From assembly GCF_030524025.1 (NCBI RefSeq), contig NZ_JAUNHI010000021.1, forward strand, positions 1 to 43,524: 43,524 bases of DNA, written 5' to 3'. Source of the stretch: Actinomyces sp. GTDB lineage: Bacteria > Actinomycetota > Actinomycetes > Actinomycetales > Actinomycetaceae. Shown piece after piece: positions 6,637 to 14,167 of this stretch. Every line of letters begins with the position of its first letter. Within the stretch, counting starts at the first letter, position 1. The notes beneath the pieces were generated by a model. That model saw nothing but the letters and a program-made list of their open reading frames with translations. It had not been told where the DNA came from and ran no database searches. Made by a program: the position numbers and the translations under genes.

Positions 6637-6968
6637 TGAGCACACAGGACACGGGCCAGGACGCTACTGCGACGGTGGGGGACACCCTGGAGTGGGTGGT
6701 TCCGCGGGCGGTGCTGGCCGCCGGCATCCTCTACTCGACTCGCCTGTGGCCGAGGACCACCGTCCAGCGCCGTGGGAACACGGTCATAGTCGACACAGTG
6801 ACGGGCCGCTGGCTGACCATCGAGTGCGGCCCGGGGTGGGCGGACGTCGAGGCCGGCTACGACGACGCCTGCGGCCTGCGACACGTGGAGCTTGGTCGTG
6901 CGGCGTCGTCGGATGAGCTTGCCGGCATCATCGCCGACTGGCTCTACCGGCTGGGGGTGAAGGCGTGA
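6636..6968 (+). CDS. unknown early protein
   Basis: This 110-residue protein has alternating strands in the middle (TTVQRRGNTVIVDTVTGRWLTIE) and a C-terminal helix (DELAGIIADWLYRLGV). GAGGGAGG at 6621-6628 favours ATG6636 over the GTG at 6633. It is coupled to both neighbours. I recognise no family. Confidence 0.7.
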   Translation: MSTQDTGQDATATVGDTLEWVVPRAVLAAGILYSTRLWPRTTVQRRGNTVIVDTVTGRWLTIECGPGWADVEAGYDDACGLRHVELGRAASSDELAGIIADWLYRLGVKA

Positions 6969-7348
6969 GCGCCCCTGGGATCAGGCTGATGGAGTGGTCT
7001 GCGTCGTGGCTGCCGGTGACGCACGTCGCGTCGGTCGGGGAGCCGCGTCTGGTGGGGCCGACGCTGGAGCGGGCGGCCGAGCTCGAGCAGCCGCCGCACT
7101 GGGTTTGTGATGTCGCCCGCCTGTGTCGTGGGTCGCAGGCGCACGTGGCGGCGGCGGTCGAGCCGGCGATCCTCTCCCGTGAGGGGGTGGAGGCGCTGGT
7201 GTCTGCGCCGGGGACGTGCCGCAGGTGCGTGGAGGAGGCTCGCCGCCTGCTGGCGGAGACGGCTCCGGAGGTGTCCGGTGAGGACCCCCTGGGGACGCCG
7301 TCGATGCTGGACATGCTCGCCGCCCGTGAGGGGGGTGACCCCCGATGA
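6965..7348 (+). CDS. unknown early protein with Cys pairs
   Basis: This 127-residue protein (GTG start, GTGA overlap with the previous gene) has a CDVARLC segment and a later CRRC pair that could form a zinc site, with mainly helical surroundings. Function unknown. Confidence 0.68.
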   Translation: MSAPGIRLMEWSASWLPVTHVASVGEPRLVGPTLERAAELEQPPHWVCDVARLCRGSQAHVAAAVEPAILSREGVEALVSAPGTCRRCVEEARRLLAETAPEVSGEDPLGTPSMLDMLAAREGGDPR

Positions 7349-7689
7349 GGCTCACGATCTCGGTAGAGGACTCGTCGATACTCGACCCGGTGACGGTGGT
7401 CCTCACGGTGGCCTCGGTCTCCCCCGCGGAGTCCGCGGGGGCTGGCCGGTCGGACACGGTGGCGCGCATCCGCGCTGAAGAGCAGCGGGTCGAGTCGGGG
7501 GCCAGGTGGCTGGGGACTCTGCTGCCGGCCCTCGTGGGGGCGGCCCCAGAGCAGTGGGACCACTTCCTCCCCGACCCTGACGACCAGATGACCGTGGTCG
7601 CAGTGGATGCGCCTCTGGTGGAGGCGCTCGAGCAGGTCGGCGTGATCGCGCCGGCGTCCGCAGGACAGGAGCAGGAGGAGCAGCTGTGA
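7345..7689 (+). CDS. unknown early protein
   Basis: This 114-residue protein starts by an ATGA overlap. It has a strand-rich N-terminus (MRLTISVEDSS, VTVVLTVASVS), a helical centre and an acidic Glu/Gln tail. It directly precedes the clamp-like gene. Function unknown. Confidence 0.68.
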   Translation: MRLTISVEDSSILDPVTVVLTVASVSPAESAGAGRSDTVARIRAEEQRVESGARWLGTLLPALVGAAPEQWDHFLPDPDDQMTVVAVDAPLVEALEQVGVIAPASAGQEQEEQL

Positions 7690-8597
7690 GCAGCACGAAG
7701 GCATCGACGTCGACGCAGGCTCGGGTGGTGTGCCCGATGGACCACCTGGTGCGCGCCGTGCGTGCGGTGGTCCCGCACACCGGACCGGAGAAGGCCGGCA
7801 CCGGCCTGGAGCGGGTGCGTCTGGTGGTCGACATGGTGGGGATGCGCCTGTCCGTGGTCGCCACGGACGGGGTGTCCGCCGCGGTGGCGTCGGTCCTCCT
7901 GGCGGAGGCGGACGTCACCAGCGGTGCGGGGTATGCGTCCCCCGATCTGGTGGAGGTCGTCGACGTCGACCTGACTGTCCGGGCGGCTCGCATGATCGGC
8001 CGCGTGCACGACACGAGGGGCCGCCACGAGGACGAGGGGGCGCGGGCGGAGGTCGTCGTCGACGACCACTGCGGGACGGTGTCGGTCACGGACGTCACCG
8101 GCCTGTGGCCGGGGGCGTCGGTGCGGGTGCGCACCCAGCCGGAGTGGTTCTCCGAGGAGGGCCTCGAGCGGCAGGACGCCGCCCGGATGGTGATGGAGGC
8201 GTGCGCTGAGCCGCTGGCCGGTGTGGCGACGGCGCTCATGCCGGCGGACCGGATGCGCCAGTGGGCGGCGACAGCGAAGGAGCTCGGGGGCCTGCCCCTG
8301 CGGGTCACGACGGGCGGGAACCTCGTCATCGCCCAGGGGGACGCGGACAGCCCGCTGCTCTTCCTGGGGAGCACGCAGGCGTACGGCACCTCCTCGGTGC
8401 AGGCGGACGACCGGGCCTACGTCGGCTCGGGAACCGGGGTCCTCATGGGGCTCGTCATCGCCGGCGCGCCCGTGGGCGCCCGGGAGGGGCACCGGTCGGA
8501 TGAGCGGGCCCTGGTCGCAGACCTGTCGGCCTGGCTGCACGAGATGGACACCGTCTCCTCCCCCGACGAGGGGCCCGACGGGGGCGAGGCGGCATGA
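7686..8597 (+). CDS. DNA polymerase III beta (sliding clamp)-like protein
   Basis: This 303-residue protein resembles beta clamps in its first third: LVRAVRAVVPHTG, then RVRLVVDMVGMRLSVVATDGVSAAVASV corresponds to the domain-1 pattern ending in an ATD turn. It is somewhat shorter than the usual 370-residue clamp, as in other phage-encoded versions. It would encircle DNA and tether phage or host replication enzymes. GTG7686 overlaps the previous stop. A resolvase-like nuclease follows, and a protein with a C-terminal clamp-binding-like tail is encoded at 12469. The assignment rests on pattern recognition and is moderately sure. Confidence 0.65.
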   Translation: MSSTKASTSTQARVVCPMDHLVRAVRAVVPHTGPEKAGTGLERVRLVVDMVGMRLSVVATDGVSAAVASVLLAEADVTSGAGYASPDLVEVVDVDLTVRAARMIGRVHDTRGRHEDEGARAEVVVDDHCGTVSVTDVTGLWPGASVRVRTQPEWFSEEGLERQDAARMVMEACAEPLAGVATALMPADRMRQWAATAKELGGLPLRVTTGGNLVIAQGDADSPLLFLGSTQAYGTSSVQADDRAYVGSGTGVLMGLVIAGAPVGAREGHRSDERALVADLSAWLHEMDTVSSPDEGPDGGEAA

Positions 8598-8986
8598 ACA
8601 GCTCGTCACGCCCCCGCTCCCGGGCATCCGCCCGCACCGCCGGCACCCGCTTCGAGTCGCAGGTCGCCAACTACCTGCGCAACAGCCTCGGCGATGACCG
8701 GATCGAGCGTCGCGCCCGCACCGGGGCGCAGGACCGAGGGGACATCGCCGGCGTCCGCCACCAGGGCGAGCGCCTGGTCATCGAGTGCAAGAACACCGCC
8801 CGCCCCGCCCTGGCGGCGTGGGCGGACGAGGCGGAGATCGAGCGAGGCAACGACGACGCCCTCGCCGGGCTCGTCGTGCACAAGCGCCACGGGGTCGCCA
8901 CCCCCGGAGACCAGTGGGTCACCCTCACCCTCCGGGACCTGGTCGCCCTGCTCAACGGCTACCGAGACGAGGAGGACCAGCCGTGA
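8594..8986 (+). CDS. PD-(D/E)XK nuclease, Holliday junction resolvase-like
   Basis: This 130-residue protein shows the PD-(D/E)XK layout: an N-terminal helix with Glu21 (TRFESQVANYL), Asp50 in DRGDIAGV, and Glu64-x-Lys66 in LVIECKN. The length and motif spacing fit small phage resolvases that cut branched DNA before packaging. A basic, Ser/Arg-rich N-terminus may bind DNA. It overlaps the clamp-like gene by four bases. Confidence 0.8.
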   Translation: MNSSSRPRSRASARTAGTRFESQVANYLRNSLGDDRIERRARTGAQDRGDIAGVRHQGERLVIECKNTARPALAAWADEAEIERGNDDALAGLVVHKRHGVATPGDQWVTLTLRDLVALLNGYRDEEDQP

Positions 8987-9816
8987 ACACCACGACCATC
9001 ACCACTGAGACCATCGCGACGCCGACGACGTTCACCTTCGACGACGTCGAGGTCCGCACCGTCATCGGAGCGGACGGAGAGCCGCGCTTCGTGCTAGCCG
9101 ACCTCTGCCGCGCACTGTCCGTGAGGAACGCAGCCGACGTCGCCCGGCGACTCACCGACTCCATGAAGGGTATCGATCGAATCGATACCCCCGGCGGTGT
9201 GCAGCAGATGACGACTGTCACCGAGGCCGGCATGTACGCCGTGGTCATGCGGTCGGACAAGCCCGAAGCCGTGCGATTCCAGGAGTGGGTGACCGGCGAG
9301 GTGCTCCCCGCGATCCGCCGGCACGGCGGCTACCTCACACCCCAGGCAGCCGAGCAGGCGCTGACCGACCCTGACTTCATCATCCGCCTGGCGACGTCCC
9401 TCAAGGAGGAGCGCGCAGCCCGCGCCGCCGCCGAGCAGCAGGCGACCGCGCTCGCGGCTCGTGTGGAGGCGGATGCGCCGCACACGCGCCTGGGTCGGGC
9501 GGTGTCGGAGTCGGAGGGGGACGTCCTGGTGAAGGCAGTGGCGGACACCTTGACGCAGGAGGGAATCCCCTGCAACCAGGTGCAGCTCTTCCGGTGGCTG
9601 CGCGCCCACGGGTGGCTGTGCCGGTCGCAGGGCGACATGTGGAACCGGCCCACGAAGTGGGCGCTGGAGAAGGGTTACGTGCGCGCCGTCGAGCACGTGG
9701 TCAGTACGCGCAGCGGGTCCCGCCTCCGGTGGGTGCCGCGCGTGACGGGTCTGGGGCAGCAGGTCCTTATCGACGGATTCACGACCGGACGATTCGACCT
9801 CAACGAGGAGAAGTGA
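8983..9816 (+). CDS. phage antirepressor (BRO-N and KilAC domains)
   Basis: This 277-residue protein has a BRO-N domain (about 18-115: DVEVRTVIGADGEPRFVLAD, then an ADVARRL segment, MTTVTEAGMYAVVMRSDK, and LPAIRRHGGY) and a C-terminal KilAC-type domain (about 170-265, LVKAVADTLTQEGI and LFRWLRAHGWL). Antirepressors of this kind counter phage repressors and promote lytic growth. GTG8983 overlaps the previous stop by four bases. A perfect 10-base inverted repeat lies inside the BRO-N coding region (9168-9190). Confidence 0.88.
   Translation: MNTTTITTETIATPTTFTFDDVEVRTVIGADGEPRFVLADLCRALSVRNAADVARRLTDSMKGIDRIDTPGGVQQMTTVTEAGMYAVVMRSDKPEAVRFQEWVTGEVLPAIRRHGGYLTPQAAEQALTDPDFIIRLATSLKEERAARAAAEQQATALAARVEADAPHTRLGRAVSESEGDVLVKAVADTLTQEGIPCNQVQLFRWLRAHGWLCRSQGDMWNRPTKWALEKGYVRAVEHVVSTRSGSRLRWVPRVTGLGQQVLIDGFTTGRFDLNEEK
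9168..9190. repeat. perfect 10-base inverted repeat inside the antirepressor gene
   Basis: GGGTATCGAT and ATCGATACCC are separated by CGA. It encodes KGIDRIDTPG, part of the BRO-N consensus region. It may be a chance result of that coding sequence or an internal operator or RNA hairpin. Confidence 0.6.
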
Positions 9817-10007
9817 TGGACACGAACATGACATTCACCAAGGCGGCTACCGCTGGCGGGTCGGACCCGCTGCCAGCGAACCCCTATGCGGCGCGCCGGC
9901 GCCCGCGGAGGGGCGACTACCACCCGGAGCAGGTGCAGGAGTGCGCCTCCTGCGGCAAGCGCTACAACCCAGTGGCCGGAATCTGCGGCTGCAACGACAA
10001 GCCCTGA
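9816..10007 (+). CDS. small zinc-finger protein (63 aa)
   Basis: The C-terminal half has a CxxC...CxC pattern (ECASCGKRYNPVAGICGC) that should bind one zinc ion. ATG9816 overlaps the antirepressor stop by one base and follows GAGGAG at 9805-9810. Function unknown. Confidence 0.7.
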   Translation: MDTNMTFTKAATAGGSDPLPANPYAARRRPRRGDYHPEQVQECASCGKRYNPVAGICGCNDKP

Positions 10008-10045
10008 AGGTCGCACCCGACCAAGCAGAAGACACGAGAGGACAG

Positions 10046-10762
10046 ATGGAGATGGAGACCATGATGACGATGACGATGACGGAGACGCGCAGTGAGTCGA
10101 GCGCGCTGCGGCACCCGGGGATCATTGCCTGCGCCTTGCACGGCCCGCGCGGGTCGCTGGAGCGGGTGATGGCCGCCATCGGCTACGCGGCGGGTTTGTC
10201 GACCCCGGAGGCGGACCTGTGGGCCGACTCGGACCGCCTGCTTGACGCCGTGGCGTCAGCGCTGGCGGCGGCCTTGTCGTGGCTGGTGCACGAGGAGTGC
10301 GAGGACCCGTCCCCTGAGGACTGGGACCGGGTGATCAGCCGGGTGGAGAGCCAGCCGAGCCGAGTTCGGCCGGGGGAGATCGATTCGGGGGTGAGGTTGA
10401 GGGCAATCATCCTCGCGCTGTCAGCCGAGATCAGGTCAAGCGACAGGCCCACGCTGTGGACCAGGCAGCGGAGTCTGGAGGGGATCGAGGCTGCTGTTGG
10501 GCTCATCGCCGGATGGGTCGAGGAGCTCGAGACCCAGTCCGGGGACCTCCTCCGTGAGGAGGCCTGCGACTGCCGGACGCAGCGGACCGGAGCCGCCATC
10601 GAGGAGGCTGTCGGTGACCTCCTCGTGGACGTCGCCACCGAGGAGGCTGATGACACGGTGGGAGCCGACGTCGACTACGACCGAATCGTCATCACCGACT
10701 GCTCCCTTTTCGCGCGCGCGGCCGCCAACCGTGCGATGAGCAGCATCTTTCAGAAGGGCTGA
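10046..10762 (+). CDS. unknown early protein
   Basis: This 238-residue, largely helical acidic protein is preceded by GAGAGGA. The start region repeats ATGACG units, giving MMTMTMTE; ATG10046, 10052 or 10061 could each be used. A Cys pair (EACDCRT) lies near residue 172. Function unknown. Confidence 0.7.
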   Translation: MEMETMMTMTMTETRSESSALRHPGIIACALHGPRGSLERVMAAIGYAAGLSTPEADLWADSDRLLDAVASALAAALSWLVHEECEDPSPEDWDRVISRVESQPSRVRPGEIDSGVRLRAIILALSAEIRSSDRPTLWTRQRSLEGIEAAVGLIAGWVEELETQSGDLLREEACDCRTQRTGAAIEEAVGDLLVDVATEEADDTVGADVDYDRIVITDCSLFARAAANRAMSSIFQKG

Positions 10763-10771
10763 GGACCAGAG

Positions 10772-11326
10772 ATGAGAAGCAGGAACAGTTCGCGCGAGGC
10801 GACGCTTTCAACTGTCCTGGACCAGGCGATCAAGAACGCGTCCAGGCCCGGAGACGAGTGGGACATCGACAAGATGACCACGCGGGACAGGCTCACCGTC
10901 ATCACCAAGCTGGCGGCCGAGGCGGGTATGAGGCCGCAGTTCCAGATGAGGAGCCGGCAGACGCTACTCGCCCTCGTCGCGTGCCTGGCTGCTCAGTGGG
11001 CAGCAAGCGTCCTCGAGGTGGACGGCGCGGACATCTGGTGCAGGGTGCGCGCCGAGTACGAGAGGGCGCACCTCAAGCACTCCGGGATGACGCCCTACAA
11101 CCAGGGGATGTCGGACGACGACCGCACCTACATCCTCCTGGAGGAGGTGGGCGAGGTGGCCAGGGCATGCACTCCCGACGCGCACACGCCCACCGGGCAC
11201 GCCGGAGAGCTGGGTGCGGAGCTCATCCAAACGGCGACAATGGCAACCGCCTGGCTCGCACGAGTCCTGACTGATGCGTGCGCCCCGATCTCCTCAGAGG
11301 GCCTCCGAGCGGAGGGCGCCAAGTGA
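10772..11326 (+). CDS. MazG-like all-alpha nucleotide pyrophosphohydrolase
   Basis: This 184-residue protein contains the acidic helix pair of the MazG/all-alpha NTP-PPase fold: ILLEEVGEVARAC (about 121-133) and GELGAELIQTATMATAWL (about 146-163), where Glu residues bind Mg. Such enzymes hydrolyse NTPs to NMP and pyrophosphate, cleaning modified nucleotides or lowering (p)ppGpp during infection. A GAGGACCAGAG sequence precedes the ATG. The N-terminal 80 residues are not recognised. Confidence 0.72.
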   Translation: MRSRNSSREATLSTVLDQAIKNASRPGDEWDIDKMTTRDRLTVITKLAAEAGMRPQFQMRSRQTLLALVACLAAQWAASVLEVDGADIWCRVRAEYERAHLKHSGMTPYNQGMSDDDRTYILLEEVGEVARACTPDAHTPTGHAGELGAELIQTATMATAWLARVLTDACAPISSEGLRAEGAK

Positions 11327-11502
11327 GCGCCAGAAGCAAGATCACGGCCGCGGCAGCCGTCGCCGTCGTCTATGCCGCCGTCATCCCGCCCCTGGTCATG
11401 GGGACCGCCCTCGCGCTCGCGGTGCGGGCGGGGTGGCTGGTGATCGAGGAGAGCAGGGTGCCGCAGTGCCTGCGGGACGACGAGCCTTTGGAGGTGCACT
11501 GA
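11323..11502 (+). CDS. small single-TM membrane protein (59 aa)
   Basis: GTG11323 overlaps the MazG-like stop by four bases. One long hydrophobic stretch (about 7-35) with an Arg/Lys-containing N-terminus is followed by a short polar tail ending [11 protein letters not shown]. Function unknown. Confidence 0.65.
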   Translation: MSARSKITAAAAVAVVYAAVIPPLVMGTALALAVRAGWLVIEESRVPQCLRDDEPLEVH

Positions 11503-11503
11503 C

Positions 11504-12118
11504 ATGGCGGGCGAAACGGTCGTGACGATCGTGGGGAACCTGACTGGGGACCCGGAGCTGCGGTTCACGCAGTCGGGGAACGCGGTCGCGTCGTTCACGG
11601 TGGCGTCGACGCCGCGCGCCTTCGACCGCGCCTCTGGGGAGTGGAAGGACGGGGAGACCCTGTTCATGCGCTGCTCGATCTGGCGTGAGGCGGCCGAGAA
11701 CGTCGCCGAGTCCCTGGTGAAGGGCGCGCGGGTGATCGTCCAGGGTCGCCTGGTCCAGCGGTCGTTCACGACGCGTGAGGGCGAGCAGCGCACGGTCGTG
11801 GAGATGCAGGTTGACGAGGTGGGCCCGTCCCTGCGGTACGCGCGCGCTCAGGTGACCCGCATGGGCAGCGGCCAGGCCCAGGGGTCGCCCCAGGGTGGGG
11901 GCGGGCAGTGGGGGGCGCCCCAGTCGACGGCGGCGACCGGGACCTCGGTGTGGGACCAGTCGGCCCCGCCGGCGTCCCCGCCGCAGGGGCGGTTGACGGA
12001 GCCGTTGGGAGGGCCGGTCGCGCGGCCGCAGGCGCCCCAGCAGCCGCCGTCGACGGAGGACGGATGGGTGGCCGTGATGCCGGGCCAGACCAGCTTTGGG
12101 GACGAGCCCCCCTTCTGA
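11504..12118 (+). CDS. ssb: single-stranded DNA-binding protein
   Basis: This 204-residue protein has the SSB OB fold (about 1-112: [58 protein letters not shown]), a Gly/Gln/Pro-rich linker, and the acidic tip GDEPPF that recruits partner proteins. GGAGGTG precedes ATG11504. It would protect ssDNA in phage replication and recombination. Confidence 0.96.
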   Translation: MAGETVVTIVGNLTGDPELRFTQSGNAVASFTVASTPRAFDRASGEWKDGETLFMRCSIWREAAENVAESLVKGARVIVQGRLVQRSFTTREGEQRTVVEMQVDEVGPSLRYARAQVTRMGSGQAQGSPQGGGGQWGAPQSTAATGTSVWDQSAPPASPPQGRLTEPLGGPVARPQAPQQPPSTEDGWVAVMPGQTSFGDEPPF

Positions 12119-12159
12119 CCATCACAGCACTGACAGCACAGAGAGGACATCGAGAGGCC

Positions 12160-12414
12160 ATGAGCAAGGCGATCAACAACCCCGTCAACAACCCCACCAA
12201 CAGCGCCCGGGGAGCCTGCGAGGGGTGCTCCTGCACGGGCTGCCCCCGCACGGCCGGCGGCGGGCCGGGAGAGCCGGTCTGGACCAACCGCACCCAGCGG
12301 GCCAGCGCGGCCGTCGGGAAGGCCCTCGGTGTGGTCACCCTGGCCCTCCTGGGCGCCCTCGTGGTGTCCCTCGGGGTGGCAGCCCTGGTGGGCCTGTGGC
12401 GGGTGATCCTGTGA
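12160..12414 (+). CDS. small membrane protein with Cys cluster (84 aa)
   Basis: A cysteine cluster (ACEGCSCTGCP, about 19-29) is followed by a polar linker and one transmembrane helix (about 55-80). CGAGAGG lies upstream of the ATG. The Cys cluster could bind a metal. Function unknown. Confidence 0.65.
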   Translation: MSKAINNPVNNPTNSARGACEGCSCTGCPRTAGGGPGEPVWTNRTQRASAAVGKALGVVTLALLGALVVSLGVAALVGLWRVIL

Positions 12415-12468
12415 GCGCCCACAGGACGCCACGCAACGGGAAGCAGCTGGACGTGGGCCGGTGACCAG

Positions 12469-13341
12469 ATGACCGCCACAGCGCAGAAGGAGCGCGCCAC
12501 CACCGGGGTCGTCCCCGGGGGCCGCGGCTGGGTGTGGACGTGCCCGGCCTGCGGGGCCGTGCGCTCTCACCCCGAGCGCGGGTGGGTGCGGGACGCCGCC
12601 GCCGTGCACCAGCAGGCCGTCTGCGGGACGGGGTCGCGACCGGCCTACTACCCGGAGCTCTTCGCGGGCTGCGAGGTGCACATCGGGTGGGCGGTGTGCC
12701 AGCTCGACGACCAGACGAGCCACATCGCCGACATCGTCCGGTACCGGTCGGGCTGGTACAGCCGCACGCTGTGCCGCAGCGCCCGGGTGGCCGACGTCGA
12801 CGACCGCGACGCGCCGTGCGATCCGCCGCCGGCGTCGAGGGCGGAGATCCTCGCGGAGGTCTCCCGCCGCCAGAGCGGGCCACCAGAGGACCGCGTGTGC
12901 GCCCGATGTGTGGCGGTCCTGTGGGCGAGCAGCAGGGAGCTCGAGGGGCCGACCATGACAGCCGAGGAGGCCACATGGGTGCGGGAGCACGCGTGGCTCC
13001 CCAAGATGCGCACCCTCGTCCTCCACCGGGACCCCTGCCGGTGGGTGGTCTGCCTGGCGTGCCACCACGGCGAGCACCAGGAGTGCGAAGGCGAAGGGCC
13101 CGGACCGGCGTCCCGCGGCCGCATGACACGACAGGACCAGAGGCCACTCCGGGCATCCAGCCTAATCACCAGCCCGCGCCGTCTCCTCGACCTTACGGCG
13201 CCAGCAGTCTTCGACCTCCACCACGAGGTCGGCGTGTGGTGCTCATGCGCCCTCGCCGACCACCAGGACACGACAACACAACCAGCGAGCGCCGCACCAA
13301 GGCGGCCCTCGCGGCAGACGACGATCTTTGACTTCATGTGA
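12469..13341 (+). CDS. multi-zinc-finger protein with a clamp-binding-like C-terminus
   Basis: This 290-residue protein carries several Cys/His pairs: CPACG (about 25), an HQQAVC segment, CARC (about 140), CLACHHGEHQEC (about 192-203) and CSCALADH (about 256-263). The last residues, RQTTIFDFM, resemble a sliding-clamp-binding peptide (Gln, then a hydrophobic residue, then Phe-Asp-Phe). Since the phage encodes a clamp-like protein, a role in replication or repair is possible, but no catalytic domain is seen. Confidence 0.7.
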   Translation: MTATAQKERATTGVVPGGRGWVWTCPACGAVRSHPERGWVRDAAAVHQQAVCGTGSRPAYYPELFAGCEVHIGWAVCQLDDQTSHIADIVRYRSGWYSRTLCRSARVADVDDRDAPCDPPPASRAEILAEVSRRQSGPPEDRVCARCVAVLWASSRELEGPTMTAEEATWVREHAWLPKMRTLVLHRDPCRWVVCLACHHGEHQECEGEGPGPASRGRMTRQDQRPLRASSLITSPRRLLDLTAPAVFDLHHEVGVWCSCALADHQDTTTQPASAAPRRPSRQTTIFDFM

Positions 13342-13350
13342 GGAGCAGCA

Positions 13351-13713
13351 ATGAGTATGGATGAGACGGGCGGTCCTGCGCCGGGTGAGCGCAGCCAGGC
13401 CGAGAGGGCGCTGGACCAGGTACTGGACCAGTTCCTGACCGGTGAGGCGCCGCTGGTGGGCCTGTGGCTCCGGGCGTCCGGGGTGACCCGCGCCCTGTCG
13501 ACGTACCTCCTGCGGCTGGGGTGGCCGGCCTTCGAGCTGGCGCTGCACGCCGATGGGCTCGCGGGCCTCCCGGCGGGGTCGGTCCTGCGGGACGCGGACG
13601 GGGTGCAGGTCGTGGTCGCAAACAGCGGACTGCTGATGGACCTCACCGGCACCGCGCAGACGGAGGACAGCCTCGCGTTCCCGGTGGCCGTCCTCTACAG
13701 GGGGGTGGCGTGA
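13351..13713 (+). CDS. unknown early protein
   Basis: This 120-residue protein is preceded by AGGAG at 13341-13345. It has a helical N-terminal half (AERALDQVLDQFLTGEAPLVGLWL) and a strand-rich C-terminal half. ATG13357 is an alternative start. Function unknown. Confidence 0.68.
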   Translation: MSMDETGGPAPGERSQAERALDQVLDQFLTGEAPLVGLWLRASGVTRALSTYLLRLGWPAFELALHADGLAGLPAGSVLRDADGVQVVVANSGLLMDLTGTAQTEDSLAFPVAVLYRGVA

Positions 13714-13714
13714 G

Positions 13715-14077
13715 ATGACCACCTATCGGGTGAGTCGCTGCCGGCGGGGACTGGCTCACGTCATCAGGACTGTGGGGTCAGACCAGGAGCCCCAGCTGGC
13801 CGTCGTCAGCATGTGCGCACCTCCGGACGCCAAGCCGGTGCCGTACCCGCGCGACCTGTTCCTCGAGCTGCCCGATGTGTCGGAGGCCCAGGTGAGGGGC
13901 ACTGAGATGTGCTCGGACTGCGTCAAGGCGATGTCCGCCGCCCTCGGGGGTGCCTTGGCGGCAGTCGTGGGGCACATCGCGTCGATGATGCCGGCCATCG
14001 CCGCCGGCGTCCGGGAGGTGCAGGAAGCCATCGCAGCCCTCACCGGGGAATCCAACCGCGGGGAGCGGGACGACTGA
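13715..14077 (+). CDS. unknown early protein
   Basis: This 120-residue protein begins MTTYRVSRCRRGLAHVIRTV, has a CSDC pair near residue 66-69, then an Ala-rich helix with membrane-like character (about 75-95) and an acidic tail. Function unknown. Confidence 0.68.
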   Translation: MTTYRVSRCRRGLAHVIRTVGSDQEPQLAVVSMCAPPDAKPVPYPRDLFLELPDVSEAQVRGTEMCSDCVKAMSAALGGALAAVVGHIASMMPAIAAGVREVQEAIAALTGESNRGERDD

Positions 14078-14167
14078 TGGACACGCCCAACCCCCAGGCA
14101 AGAGCCCCTCCCCCACCCCCAGCGCCAGCCAGCCACACAAACCGATTGACGAGCAGCAGGAGACCCA

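Noticed and set aside
10064-10087. ATGACG micro-repeat at the start of the 10046 gene
   Set aside because: Few units, in frame and coding for Met/Thr; noted as a start ambiguity, not as a separate element.
12411-12464. 17-residue frame with GTGA overlap after the small membrane protein
   Set aside because: Too short and without recognisable features; the next gene has its own start at 12469. It could be a leader peptide but I cannot support it.
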